Source: Macrosoma leucophasiata
Lineage: Eukaryota; Arthropoda; Insecta; Lepidoptera; Hedylidae
Assembly (NCBI GenBank): GCA_036365455.1
Contig: JAWQUS010000027.1
Span: 15,798,501-15,862,500, forward strand
Length of the DNA stretch: 64,000 bases
Direction: 5' to 3'
Shown here: positions 22,613-35,700 of the stretch, piece by piece
Numbering within the stretch: position 1 is the stretch's first letter
Layout of the letters: each line of letters starts with the position of its first letter
Notes under the pieces: model-generated
Told to the model about the DNA's origin: nothing
The model's database searches: none
Seen by the model: the letters and a program-made list of their open reading frames with translations, nothing else
Position numbers and translations under genes: made by a program

Positions 22613-23584
22613 TTTGGAGTGGCATTGCATTTTTGTATGCCCGAACCGACAACACTGGAAGCATTGGACGGTAGGGAAAATGTATAATTCGACAGGTAGT
22701 GTGCAGTGGTAGTCAATTATAGCAAACAAAAACTCTATCGGGGAGGTTTTGGCCATCAAAGGTCAAAACTACAGTTTGTGAGGGTTTCCATGATGTTTTA
22801 CCATCAACAACAACCTTGAAATTAAGACGTCTGGCTTTTAGGATTGGGCTACTGTAATTATGTGGTAACGTAATTGAATCAATAATTTCCTCAGGCGACC
22901 ATTCTGCGGGGATTCCACGCACAATACCTATTTTAGTCACATTATAGGATGGGATAAACGCTTTATAGTAGTTATGTTCGGCTAAAATGGGGTTATTTTT
23001 GAATATGTTCGCAGCTGTTGCTGTCTTGAATGAAAGGACAATTCTATTCCGTCCAATAGCTTGGATACTCCCATCGATAATATTTGAGATATGTCTCTTC
23101 TGAAGGAAACGACCAAATGAAACAGAGTGGAGGGTGGTTCCACTTTTGGGATCAGTTTCACAACGTTGGACATGAACTGTAAAAGGACCAACGTCCTTGG
23201 GATCATAATCTACGCGACCCACTTGTGAATATCCAGGAGCGGATGGTGACGGAGTTTGATATAGTGAGGTAGGTAGTATAGCAGGAGAAAAGGATGAAGG
23301 TGGGGTTATTTGTCCAGCTGGTATTTCACATTCCATATTTGCTGTACATTGTTTTTCAGGTGAGCATGATTTGCGGGATCGAGAGTTAGACCTCGATCTT
23401 GAACTCGAAGACGATTGACGCCTTTACGTGGTCTTTTGTTATTTTTTTTCACATTCTTAGTATTATTTAAATTTGATTCATGGGCCTCGAATTCATCAGT
23501 CGAGACTGTCAATAGTGCGCTAAAAGAATTACTGTTCATATTGGGGTCCGTACCCCCAGGATCAGGAGGCTCATTCATCGTCAC
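22568..23584 (-). pseudogene. LINE copy 1, ORF1 gag-like protein (frameshifted)
   Basis: Three overlapping frames give one gag-like protein. The N-terminal part (23306-23584) is Ser/Asn-rich and basic. The central part (22713-23336) contains GIVRGIPAEWSPEEIIDSI and VVVDGKTSWKPSQTVVLTFD. The last part has a zinc knuckle, CFQCCRFGHTKMQC, of the C-x2-C-x4-H-x4-C type. Frameshifts lie near 23320 and 22750. Such proteins bind the element RNA. Confidence 0.75.
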
Positions 23585-23818
23585 ACAAGAAACTACAACA
23601 ACAAAAAAAAGAAAAATAAAAAGAGGGTACTTACAATAAATAAGTTGGGTTAGTTATGATTAAATATTTACGTACACAAATGAAGTTAAAAGTTACAAAA
23701 CTATGAAATACTAAACACTAATCTACTGCTAGGACACACACAATTTTCAGATCAAATGAAATTTGACTATAAATAGGGTTTTCAGCCTCACGAAAACACA
23801 ACCGCGTCCTACAAAACA

Positions 23819-26287
23819 TTTTTTTTTTTTTTTGCCTTTTCGCAATTGCCCGCAGGCATTTTGCCAGCATCACGTTTGATTAATATTTACAAAGAAATGG
23901 AAAATAAGCTTTTATATACATTTAATAATTAAAAAGAAACAAAATAATAGCTACTCGGAGCAAAAAAATCACAAAATCTGGAAAAAAAAATGTAAGTAAT
24001 TATTAGTCAACGGACAAACAATGGTTATTAATAGTTAGATTATTATACATACAATATATTCATAATATCAAAAATATAAGTATATACATATATAAATATT
24101 TACAGTTTAATGTTATTTAAATGTACATAATATACAATAGCATTAAGAACTTCAGGGTTAGACAAGGAAAGAAGAGTAGGAATATTAGTTGGAAAGGGAA
24201 CAAGTTTAATAAGAAGGGATATGAAATGACTGCGATCATATAAGGGACAAGAGAAGAAAATATGATTTACATCTCCCTCGTCCAAACCACACTCGCAAAT
24301 GGAGGTGTCCCGAATCCTCAATTTATACAGAAATCGGGGAGAAGTACAGTGTCCTAGACGAAGGCGACATATTATCGAAGTGGCTTTCTTAGATACTTTT
24401 TGTTTAAAGAACCACGGCTTAGGAGGAATAGTTGGATGTATTCTAGAATAATAACCCCCACGAGATTTGTCAGTTTTTTGCCAGTGGTTTGACCAAGCTT
24501 CATTTAGGTAGACTTTAGGTTGCAGAGTTAAATCTTGAGGATATATTTTGTAGGGAAACATATCCCCGGAACACACGGCATCCTTGGCTAATTCATCCGC
24601 GCGCTCATTACCCGACACAACGGAGTGCCCAGGTACCCAGACAAGGATTACTGATTGATTGTTTACTGAGCAGCGTCTAAGCAAGTCTTTTATTTGAAAT
24701 ATAATAGGGTTATGAGACTTTTGGGAAAAGGGGCTGGATAAAAGGGCCTGCAGAGCACTAAGTGAATCTGAAAAGATGAGGGAACGAGGTAATTTACATA
24801 TTATGACGTAGTTGATAGCTGCGAGAATGCCAATACATTCTCCTGAGAACACGGTTGTTTCTGGGGGGTATTTAATTTTTTGTACTATATTGAACTCCAC
24901 ATGAACGATACCTATACCTACACAACTATCAGGGGACTGTTTGGAGGCATCCGTGAAGATAGAATGCCACCCTTGCCAGTCTTCTTTCATAGCTGATATA
25001 AAACGCTCTTTAGCACATGGGTAACTTTTACTTACATCAAAGTTGAAAATAATACTCGGTTGATATACTACTGATTCATATGGGTAACTATGCAAAGGCA
25101 GATTAGGAGAACGGTGAACCGGAGCATCAAAGGCCAGCAATTTATGGAAGCTGTAGACCAGTCGAGGAGTGTCTTTATGAGACCAATATGTCGATGAACT
25201 AACCTGATGGGATAGTTCCTCCAAAATTTGGAGTAGTGGATGGTGAGAAAATCGGCTTATACGAAACAAGTATTTGTCGGAAAGAAATTGTCTTCTGCAG
25301 TTGAGCGGCGGGTCTACACACTCAACCTGTAGAGCATTGATTGGGCTGGACTTCATGGCACCTATTACGATGCGAAGTGCTCTGGACTGAATCCGGTCAA
25401 GTTTCCTGAGCCCGGCTTTATTTGCCGGGTCCAACAAAAATGACCCGTAATCGAGAACACTTCTAATAATTGCGTTATAAAGGAGCTTAAGACAGAAGAG
25501 ATGAGCCCCCCACCAAACCCCGGATAAACATCTTAGTATATTCATATTTCTCTCACATTTTGCAGCAATGTTCTCACAGTGTAATTTACCAGTAAGATGG
25601 GAATCCAGAATAAGGCCAAGGAATTTAACGTTATCTTTAACGGGAACGGCGGAATTGTTAATTCGTATATCAACAGCCGGAAGACATCGTTTCCTTGTAA
25701 AAATCACCACGGTACTCTTAGCCGCGGACAGTTCCAGACCATTAGCACCGAGCCATTCACTCAAAGAAGTCAAAGAAAGATTCATTGCCTCAGCAGCTTT
25801 CATAATACAGGGATTAGAAACAAAAAGTAACACGTCATCAGCATATTGAAGAATTTGACAGGGATGTGAAACACAGGACTCTAAATCATAGGTGTAGATG
25901 TTATAAAGAATGGGACTAAGGACGGAGCCTTGTGGTAATCCTTTAAAAACGGAACGAGGAGAATGATCGTAATTTCGGAGTTTGATTGAACGTTCTGAAA
26001 AGAGATTTATGATAAAACGAATCCACTTGCCTGGCATCCTCAGCTGGTGAAGTTTCTTCCTGAGGATGGGCAGTTGAACGTTATATGCGGAGGATATATC
26101 TAAAAAGGATGCTACAACGTGATGATTTTGGGAAAAGGATAGACGAATTTGAGAAGTGAATATGCTGAGACTGTCCATCGTGCTCTTGCCCTTTCTAAAC
26201 CCATATTGTGAATTACCAAGAATGCCTCTGTTCTCAATAAACCATTCTAGTCGGTTCTTGAGTAGATGTTCAGTGACATTATTTGCA
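23819..26287 (-). mobile_element. I-group LINE copy 2, 5'-truncated
   Basis: Related to copy 1 but clearly diverged. It runs from a truncation point near 26287 to a poly(A) tail read as the T-run at about 23819-23834. The 3' UTR is 23835-24099. It lacks ORF1, the endonuclease and the start of RT. Its tail touches the 5' end of copy 1, so the two lie head to tail. Confidence 0.8.
24100..26287 (-). pseudogene. LINE copy 2, RT–RNase H polyprotein fragment
   Basis: A 692-codon open frame from Met 26178, with family sequence extending upstream to about 26287 (LLKNRLEWF, QYGFRKGKST). RT motifs GLPQGSVLSPILYNIYTYDL and QYADDVLLFV are intact, but the first metal-binding motif reads FLDISSAYNVQ, one residue shorter than SAYDNVQ in copy 1. 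RNase H keeps all four acidic positions (FTDASK, GECIGI, FSDSLSAL, NERADELA). The C-terminus has SICECGLDEGDVNHIFFSCP. The frame is open because the insertion is fairly young, not because the truncated protein is functional. Confidence 0.85.
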
Positions 26288-27147
26288 GTTAGAATTGCTA
26301 CTCAAAACCAACATGGCGAATATGGCGGGCGATGTCATTTTGACATTTTCATTTTTTAAATAGTTTTTTGAATATACAGTACTTGGAGAAAAAAGTAATA
26401 TTCTCTAAATACTATCAAAACCGATTTTATGTGTTAATACTAAACTAATCGAGTTCCAATTTTTAAAAAAATTTCGTAACTTCTTTAAATTGATCGATTT
26501 GATACATATTTTTTTAATAATATGTGATGCACTAGTAAGATACAGATAGCATTCGTTTTGTTTTATCTAATAGGTACTATCCCAAGCGTCGGCTGTATGA
26601 CCGCCATGTTAAACATGGTTGAAAATGATAAAATCGTTGGAGTTAATTGTGGTTATAACTCTAAAATATATTCTTGAATAAATTAACTGTATTTTTTTCG
26701 GATTCTTCTTTAATTTACCCATTTTTTGAGGACATGTATGAACCAGAGCCGACCTCGCAACATCTCCTTTTCAGCTTTCTGGGAATTTTTGCAAGGGTTT
26801 AAGTCTTTTACCGGACTTTAATAGCTCTCTCAAACGAGCACTATGGGCTAATAATTATTATTAGTTCCATGGTGGTTCCAGTTATTTTGATTACATCCAT
26901 GATTAGGTATACCAAAATAAGGTTTACTTGGTAATTTTATGACTAGATGACCACACCGCATTTGTCATGTCATTGTTTGTCATGTTTGTTACTCGATAAT
27001 TAAACAGTACTTTAAAGTTAACCCTGTGAGTTAACCTATAAATTATCATGGTTAAATAAACTGTGTTCTTTGATTTGATATTCGTTTACTAGCGAAGTTT
27101 AAAGGAAAAGATTATATGCCAAAATATTTTTATTTCCCGGACCAATC
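26288..27147. other. Dis3 5' flank
   Basis: No other gene. It must hold the Dis3 promoter and 5' UTR; no TATA box stands out. Two GCCATG/ATGGCG-rich patches (26310-26335 and 26605-26625) are present. Confidence 0.4.
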
Positions 27148-29726
27148 ATGTGGACAACCAAAACATTTCTGACAAAAACTAAACGCGGCAATATTTTGAA
27201 AGTGAGGTTAAATTAAGTTTGTGTGTTAATATTAATTTGTTTTCACCGTGTTGATCTAATTGTAAATTTAATTTCAGATAGTCAGGGAGCACTACCTTCG
27301 TGACGACTTATTGTGCGGTTCAAGCGCGTGCAATGTATGCCCTCATAAGGACGATGAAGTTGTTTTGGAAAATAATCCAAAATCAATTTGTGCTCTATTT
27401 GAATTTGACCACTATTTACTTCTCGACACGAACGTAGTTCTACACCAAATTGACGTGTTGGAGGAGGATGCACTTAGAAATGTGATCATTCTGCAAACTG
27501 TACTTGAAGAAGTGAAACACCAGAACACCGCTATATTTCAGAGATTGTTAGAAATAATTGGCAATAAAAAGCGGTGTTTCTATTCATTTGTCAATGAACA
27601 TCATAAGTAAGTGAAGTGATTAACTTATTTTTATACTTTGCAATCAGTTGCGTAGCTAGTGAAGGAGGGAGGGGGGAGGGGGCGGTGACATATCAATGAA
27701 GACATTAATAAGAGAATACCTCAAAGGTATGCACATTTCAGACAAGTGAGTTAGTTAGGATTGTGATAGAAAAAGAGTAATAAACAGAGCATTCTTGAAT
27801 TTTCACTGCATCGCTGCAAGATAGAATAAAAGTTAACTTATCATTATATACCCACTGTTTTCAACTATAAACTTGTAACAATTTATTATTTCATTAAAAA
27901 ATATCTATATTATTATTAAATTGAAATATATTTACAGAGATACTTATGTGGAGCGCAATCCCGGTGAGAAACAAAATGACAGGAATGATAGAGCTATTCG
28001 TAAAGCAACAGCTTGGTACAGCTCACATCTGTCCATTAACAGCCCTGTTGGACAATTCCCGCAGATTGTGCTGCTAACTGATGATGAAAACAATAGAAAA
28101 CTTGCTCAAGAAGAGGGAATTGTTTGCTGTTCTGGTTCGTATTTTTTAATTAGTTGGGTGATGCGGAGAAATCGGGCGGGACATCTAAGTGTCCATTCTA
28201 TATGTAGTATTATTACATATTCTCTGGTTATTACACATTAGTAGTGCTGAACATTACCATTTGACGGCAGTTTTATCAGGTAATACTTCCTAGTATTAAG
28301 AATTATTAAATTAAATCTTATATGTGATTACTGGTGATGCAGCTCAAAAAAAGGTTATCCTATTTTCAGTTAAAGATTATATTGAAAATGTGAATGGATT
28401 TGTTGGGCTCGCTGATAAGTTGTCAAAAAATGTGATACCAGAAACATGTTCCAAGGATGCTTTGTACCCCGCCCATTTGACGCCTACCCAGATACATTCG
28501 GGTGTCAGACGAGGCCAGTTACACCAAGGCACGTTTCATGCATCAAGAGACAACTTCTTAGAAGGTACTGCCTCAGTATCTGGCTATGATAAACCGGTGA
28601 GAATATGAATAGCTCTTAGTTCTGAAAAATAAATAGTTATCTAAAGTCATTTCTTGATAGGTTTGCTGTATAATCTGCTTATACAGCAAACGCATAACTT
28701 GTCTGCAAAACAGCATACATTTTCCCTCATATGACTTGTTAAACGATTAGCTGTATGTCCAAATATCCTGGTCAAATTTATTCAGTTTATTTTTCAGCAC
28801 AGGGAAAATCTGTTTACCATAAATTGCCTGTCTAAGAAGAAAATGATATGCATATGTATATTCACAATAAATAAGTAGGTATAAAGGATAATATACATTT
28901 GGAAAGATCATCAATAACCAAAATATGAAAAAAAGAGTCATATTTATTAGTTTAGTAGTAAAACACATGCGCTTCCGGTTAACGACTGTCATTTATTTTC
29001 ATTGACATCCCATCAATGGAATATACAACTTACACTAATTTGTCAACAGAGGTCGCTACTAGTTACAAGATAACATCTATTTTGTTAATTAATTATAACA
29101 CCCTCCCATAACAAAATTTTTACAACAAAAATATTCAATCAATAGCGACAAGACCTATAATTTTTAAGAATTTATAATGTTTGGTTGATAATAGACCTTT
29201 GGTCAACAAGTCTGCAGGCATATTATCAGTCGATATATATTTAACATCAATCAAACAATTTTTTATAGCATCTTTAACATAATGATGACGTACATCAATG
29301 TGTTTGGTTCTGTTGAGTGTCTGAGGACTTGTTGCCAATTTCAACGCACTTTGATTATCACAATAATAATAATATAATAATAAACATTTTTATTTACCAA
29401 AATCAAGAAATACAGATGATGACATAAAAAGATATAGGTAATAACAATACTACAAGTAATGGTACCTTATACTAGGACAATATTCTATATAATTACTTTG
29501 TTGCATAAATCTGTACTTAATTATAGCTCTGTCTCTTAAACTAGGGTTACCTGTATTTTAAGAGACAGTTTTCATAATGACCTTCCCAATATATGATTTA
29601 AGCAAGCTCCGATATAAAAAGTTACAAATGGTAATTATAATTATAATTACATACCTACATACTATCTAATAAGTAAATTAAGGATAACTAGTAAATATAA
29701 AAAGTAAATTAAGTATACGCGCGCGC

Positions 29727-29799
<73 letters not shown>

Positions 29800-32700
29800 G
29801 GTGTGTAATGTGAGCGTGCGTGTCTGTAAGGACAGAATATGATTGAGCAAAAGTGCATGTAAATAATGTGGCGTGGAATATTTATGATTTATTTAAGTAC
29901 ATTATATTCATTTATTGATTTAACGACTTAATAATTTAAAATCGAACAGAATTATCACGTTAAACCAAATAAGTCAAGATAGACTCAATGGAGGCATAGT
30001 CTTTCGTTAATAGCCACTCTGTCACTTTAGATTTCACGGTGTGTTTATTTATGTTAAGTATGTTCAGGTGGTTATGAATTTCTTTGTAAATATGAGTGCT
30101 TAGTATGTAATATTGATGTTTTGCGAAAGATGTTTTGTGTTGAGCACTCGGAAAAATAACCTTTCGTTTATTTGGATCCGGTGGTAATAGATCACCGTGT
30201 TTTTTAAGGATCGAATTGAGTACAAAGAGCTGACGAACTGTAAGTACTTTGCTCTCAGAATACAGTTGCGTGGTTGGATACTTGTAGGGTTTTCGTAGCA
30301 TTACTTTGAGTATGGCTCTTTGTGCTCTTTCCAATTTAAGAAGCCTGGTTTTTGTGGCTCCTCCCCAAACTGTTATGCAGTACCCAATGATGGATTGACA
30401 TAGAGCATAGTATACCATCTTTAGTATGTTAAGGTTGGCAGATTCTCTGAGACACTTAAATATATTAATTAAACGTAAAGTTCTGGTTGTTAGAATATCT
30501 ATTTGCTTGTTCCATTTCAATCCATCATCTATATGCACTCCCAAGTATTTCACACTGTCAGTCCTTGTGAGCATCGAACACGTACAAGATGCAGGTTCAG
30601 TCGGATTTAGACATGAGTGAGCAATGATTGAAAAACTGCTTGGGGGTAAGGTGTTACGCTGTATTGCAAATGGAATATATGTAGTTTTTTGGACATTTAA
30701 GGTTAGCAGATTAGAATCTAGCCATTTCATTATTTTGGACATAACTGCTTCTGCTCTTTTTTGTGCAATATCCCAGTTAGGTCCATAGACGATGATCGCC
30801 GTGTCATCAGCATAGGCATAGATTTTAGTATTTGAGAGTCTCATTTTACATAGGTCATTGACATAGATAGTAAATAGTGTGGGGCCTAAAATGCTTCCCT
30901 GTGGTACACCATATGTCAGAAATTCCTCTTCGCTAAGGTATCTATCAATTTTAACTCTTTGCGTACGATTGGCAAGGTAATTTTTGAAGATATCAAGTGT
31001 GGTACCACGGACACCAAGATGCTCTAACTTTGAGGCGAGTAAAGGAACAGAAACCGTATCAAATGCCTTGCTGAGATCTAGAAAAATGCCTAAAGTTTTA
31101 ATTTTTTTATCGAGATTCATAGCGACCAGTTGCGTTAAACCTAGAGTTGCGTCTTCAGTAGACACTCCTCGTCGGAAACCGTATTGGTTGGCAGCAATTA
31201 ATTGATGTTTTTCAAGAAAGTTTTTAAGAGCGTTGTTTAGGATCTTTTCTAAGATCTTTGATAGTGTTGGCAGGACTGATATAGGCCTATAATTATTTAT
31301 GCAGGTTCTGTCCCCACTTTTATAAATCGGATGTACTATTGCTTTTTTTAGTGCGTTCGGAAAAATGCCCATTTGTAGACAGCGATTAAAGATGTAAGTT
31401 ATAGGTTTTATTAAGATATGGCGACAGTTTTTTAATAGCAGAGACGATATTCCATCCCAACCAACGGCACAGTTATCTCGCAATTGTAAAATATGAGATT
31501 CTATATCAGCCTCGGTCACCTCAAGTAGGGCAATGGAATTTACGGGAGAGTTGTGGCTATCACAGACTGTAGAGCGCGGATGATTGCTGGCTAAGGTAGA
31601 TGACTCGTGATTCCGGGATGTAATTGCTGCCGCCAAATTTTTGCCTATATTAGTGAAATAGCGACACACTTCGTTTATAGAAGATTTGGGGTCGTCTCTC
31701 ACCGTTAGGAGTTCCGTAGGACTGGTGTGGGTTGTTTGTGTATCGGTTATATTTTTAATGGTTTTCCACATATATTTAGGATTATTTTTGCCTTTCTCCA
31801 GTTCGCGTGATTCATATGCTTTTTTTAACTTTCTGAGTAAATTGTTGCAAAAATTCCTGTAACGAGTGTAAGTAATCTTAAGAGTTATATTGTCTGGTGC
31901 CTTTTTAGTTCTCATATGCATTTTATCACGATTTTTTATACACTTGAGTAATCCAGGTGTTATCCATGGCTTTATGATTCTTTTTTGCCTTGGAATTTGA
32001 ATATGTCTAGAATTTTTTGCTATAGCTGACATTATAATGCGTATAAATTCATCCATACATTCGTTAATGTCGACGATTTGGTAAATTATAGAAAAGTCTA
32101 CATGTTCTAAATCTAGAATAATGGCTTCGTAGTTTAAGCGAATCGAGGTGCAGTAAGTTTTTCGTCCAGGATTGGTTTTTGTAATAGCAAAGATTATGGG
32201 TTTATGATCTGTAACATGTGAGTCTAGAATTAGTGTAGTCGATGATAGGTTAGACTTTAAGAGAACGTGATCAAGGCAATGATCTACGCGAGTTGGAAAT
32301 ACGTGAGTAGGCATAAGACCGTGAGTTGCATTGAGAGTGAGATATTGAAAACTTCGGTCGTTTCTATTCTCTGGTACTAAATCAATATTAATATCACCCA
32401 CGAGGGCGATGTTTGGGCAGGAGCATATTTTATTAAAGACATTGTTCAGACAGGTCAAAAAGGTATCAAAATTCATCTTAGAATTGAGAGATGGAGAACG
32501 ATAAATAGCAACTATGGTTAAGGTTTTGTCAATTTGACATACAAGACAGTTCCCGCACTCGAAGTTTGGTTCCCATATAGTATTAAGCAGACCTATTTTT
32601 GTGTAAATTATGATACCATCATTTTGATTAAAGTTTTTGCTCGTTGAATGAGACCGAAATCCATCTAAAATTGGCAGGTGATGAACTTTACTAAGCCAAC

Positions 32701-35700
32701 ACTCCGTTAAAATAACAATGTCGAGTTCAACCTTTATTATGCTTAACAAAACCTGGAGCTGGTTAAAGTTTTTATTTACACTCCGTATATTTATGTGAAT
32801 TAGTTTTAATTTACCACTGGAAGTATTTATATGTTTTATAGAATTCTCTGGGTTGCATAGAAATGAATTTCCCACTTTTAGATAGTCGAGTTCGTCGTTA
32901 ATATTATTTATAATAGCCATTTTGAATGATTAATATATCAATATTTGAGAACGGTACGTTGAATCTTTTCGTATGTATTTTTTGTGAATTGTGTGAATTG
33001 TGGTTGCTACAAATGATTATTTATATACAATTTTTTTTTTTTTTTTTTTTATATAGAGTATGTATGTGAATGTGAAAGGTTGTTTTCAAGGTATAATTAC
33101 AAAAAACAAATAGAGTTGGAGAAAAAGATAATTTAAACTGATTTAGAGACGAACACAAATAATGATAGAATTAGTTAGATACTATCAAGATCCCGTAGGA
33201 TTTTTTCAGAGCTAATTAAAATCTGTTTTTCGCCCTCCAGCTTACGCAGAAAGATATTACCGCCAGAGATCCAACAGTATTGATAGGCCTTCTTCTTTGC
33301 AAACTCTCGAGCCAGGTGGAATAGCTTTTTGGTACTTGCAGAGAGTTGCTCAGTAACGTAAATAGGCTGGGGTTTACCTGATAAACCGATGAGTCCGGTG
33401 TGGATTTTATTTTCTCTAGCTTTTCCTTTGTTAAATGACCGGACAGCTGATATAAGTGACTGTTTTGCCTGCACCGTTGTGAATTCTGCGATGATTGGTC
33501 GTGGGGTGGAGGGATTTAATGATTTTCCTGGTAGACGATAGATATCGCGGATACTTGATTCCAATATAGGCGCGCCAATTACTTCGCTGATCTTACACAC
33601 TGTATTGGAGAGGCTAGTATTGGTTTCAATGTTTTCTTGTGGTATATTTCTAATTTCGATTCCTGACGATCGTGATTTGTGCTGTAGATCAAAAATCTTT
33701 TGTTGCAATGCTAACTCCAGCTCATGGATGCGACTTTTATGCTGTATATTCTCATTTTTCAAATCAGTCACTGTCTGTAGAATTTCATCATACTTCTCTG
33801 ATAGGTGCTGCATTGAAGTTTTGATGTCCTGGTTTTGCTTTAATACAGTATCCATGGATAAGTTGAGGGTACTAAACTTTTCCGTTTGTTGAATTTTGAT
33901 CTCCTCAACCATGGTCCTCAACACAGACAATGTTGTCTCAGTTCCGTCTGTTGGATCATCTAGTCTTCTTTTAGTTCTTCTGGTAACACCGGAGTCAGAT
34001 TGTTCTTGAGTTTGTAACATATGAAGAGCTGTGTCTGACGAATGATGTTTAGGAGTTGTTTTTTTGTTGCTGCCTTTTGGTGATGATTTTTTCGTAGACA
34101 TTTATTAATGCAATTAATTTATCCAGTACAAAATGTATATCACGAGATCACTAAACTTTTAGCACTAAACTTGGACCATACGTTGAACTTAGTCGCTAAT
34201 CGCTCCGCCTATGATGTTGTGGCAAGCGCTTATAGATGGCGGAGTTGACAGATGCCGCTGTGACGTATTCCTGCGACATTCACTCCTTGCGCTGCGTGCG
34301 TAGCTCGGCCCACTACCTCTATCGCTTGTTGTTGTCTCCTTCTCTCCACTACTTTGCGTTGCTTGTTGTTTATGATCGCCTGGTACTTGACGCGAAATTT
34401 GTATATTTATTATTTTAAATTAATGATTTCTCTTAAAAAAGAATTAACTTGTACGTGCACACGTCTATTCACTTTCGCGTCCAGGGGGGGAGCAAATGTA
34501 ATACAACAACACTTAGTTTACCAGTTATTTCTTGTAACAGACGTTTCAAATATATAGCTTCCCTAGTAGCTTCTGATAATGCTACATACTCAGCCTCAGT
34601 ACTCGACAGTGAAACTGTCTTCTGTTTTCTGCTCTGCCATGATATTAAGGAACCACACATGGTAAAGCAGAAACCAGTATAAGACTTTCTATCTAAACTG
34701 TCGCTGGCCCAATCAGCATCTACAAAACCTGTTAGTTCTACATTACTTTTACTGAACTTCAAACAATAATGTTTAGTCTTTTGTAAATATTTTAATATTC
34801 TTTTAGCATAATTAAAATTAATTTCATTGTAACAACTATTAAATTGACTTAAATAACTAAGTGAGTATGTTAAATCAGGTCTTGTGAGTACGGCTAAATA
34901 CATTAGGCTACCAATCAAGTTCTGATATGGCAGGCGTGTATCGCACACAGATAATTGTTAACAAGATGGCATGGGACACAAAATATATAAAGCACGAGAG
35001 TGCAAGGGATTTATCCGTAATCTGTATGCCCAGATAATGTGAAATATCATTCTATATTCTCTGGTCCAGATGCTTTATCTGTTTTGATTCCTTAATTTTT
35101 TCACCCAATAGTAACTTGTGGTCTTTCCTATTATTTATTTATTAAGTACATAAATTGTACCGTATCAATACTATAGAATAGTTTACGTACTTATGGCGTG
35201 AATATACGTAGAAATAATATTTCACAGATCTTATTACAAGGTCACGCTGGTATCAATAGAGCTGTTGATGGTGATATTGTAGCTGTTGAAATATTCCCGG
35301 AAGCTGAATGGAGGAAGCCAAGTGATATAGTTTTAGAAGATAAAACCGATGACCCCGGCGATCTCCTAGAAGAAGAAACAGTAATATTAAATTCTGTTAA
35401 ACGGAATGCCGATCACGATGAGATAACACCAACAGGAAAAGTTGTGGGCATTATTAGAAGAAAATGGCGGCAATATTGTGGGATTTTAAAACCAAGCAAG
35501 TTTCCAGGTGATTGATGTAATGTAATTTATTATTAACCGACTTCGAAAAAAAAAGGAGGAGGTTCTCAATTCGTCCGGATCTTTTTTTTATATTTAATTC
35601 TTTTCAAAAACATAGTAGGCAGGGATTCAGCTTCCAAAGAAGATTGTAGTTACTCATATATCTTCCAAAGTGTGAGTTGCCTTAATGACTGAGTATACCG

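Larger units (their letters stand above)
15660..23815 (-). mobile_element. I-group LINE copy 1, near full length but inactivated and split
   Basis: Minus-strand order from the high-coordinate end is ORF1 (gag-like, zinc knuckle), endonuclease, reverse transcriptase, RNase H. The element is interrupted by a DNA transposon at 18391-21587 and carries several frameshifts and deletions. Endonuclease, RT and RNase H in one ORF place it in the I superfamily. The 3' end is near 15660; the 5' end abuts the poly(A) tail of copy 2 at about 23816. Confidence 0.8.
29362..34497 (-). mobile_element. Full-length CR1-like LINE inserted into a Copia element
   Basis: About 5.1 kb, in Dis3 intron 4. The 5' end starts CTCCCCCCCTGGACGCG near 34497; there is a 5' UTR, ORF1 (33175-34101), a 250-bp spacer with a T-run at about 33030-33050, ORF2 (29960-32920), and a 3' UTR with a (GT)n tract. 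The 3' end is a TTATTATTA-type tail at about 29362-29395. Both ORFs are open and the Copia RNase H reading resumes on the other side, so the ends are well located. Confidence 0.85.

Noticed and set aside
29662..29850. Thr-His-rich frame on the minus strand
   Set aside because: It is a translation of the GT microsatellite.
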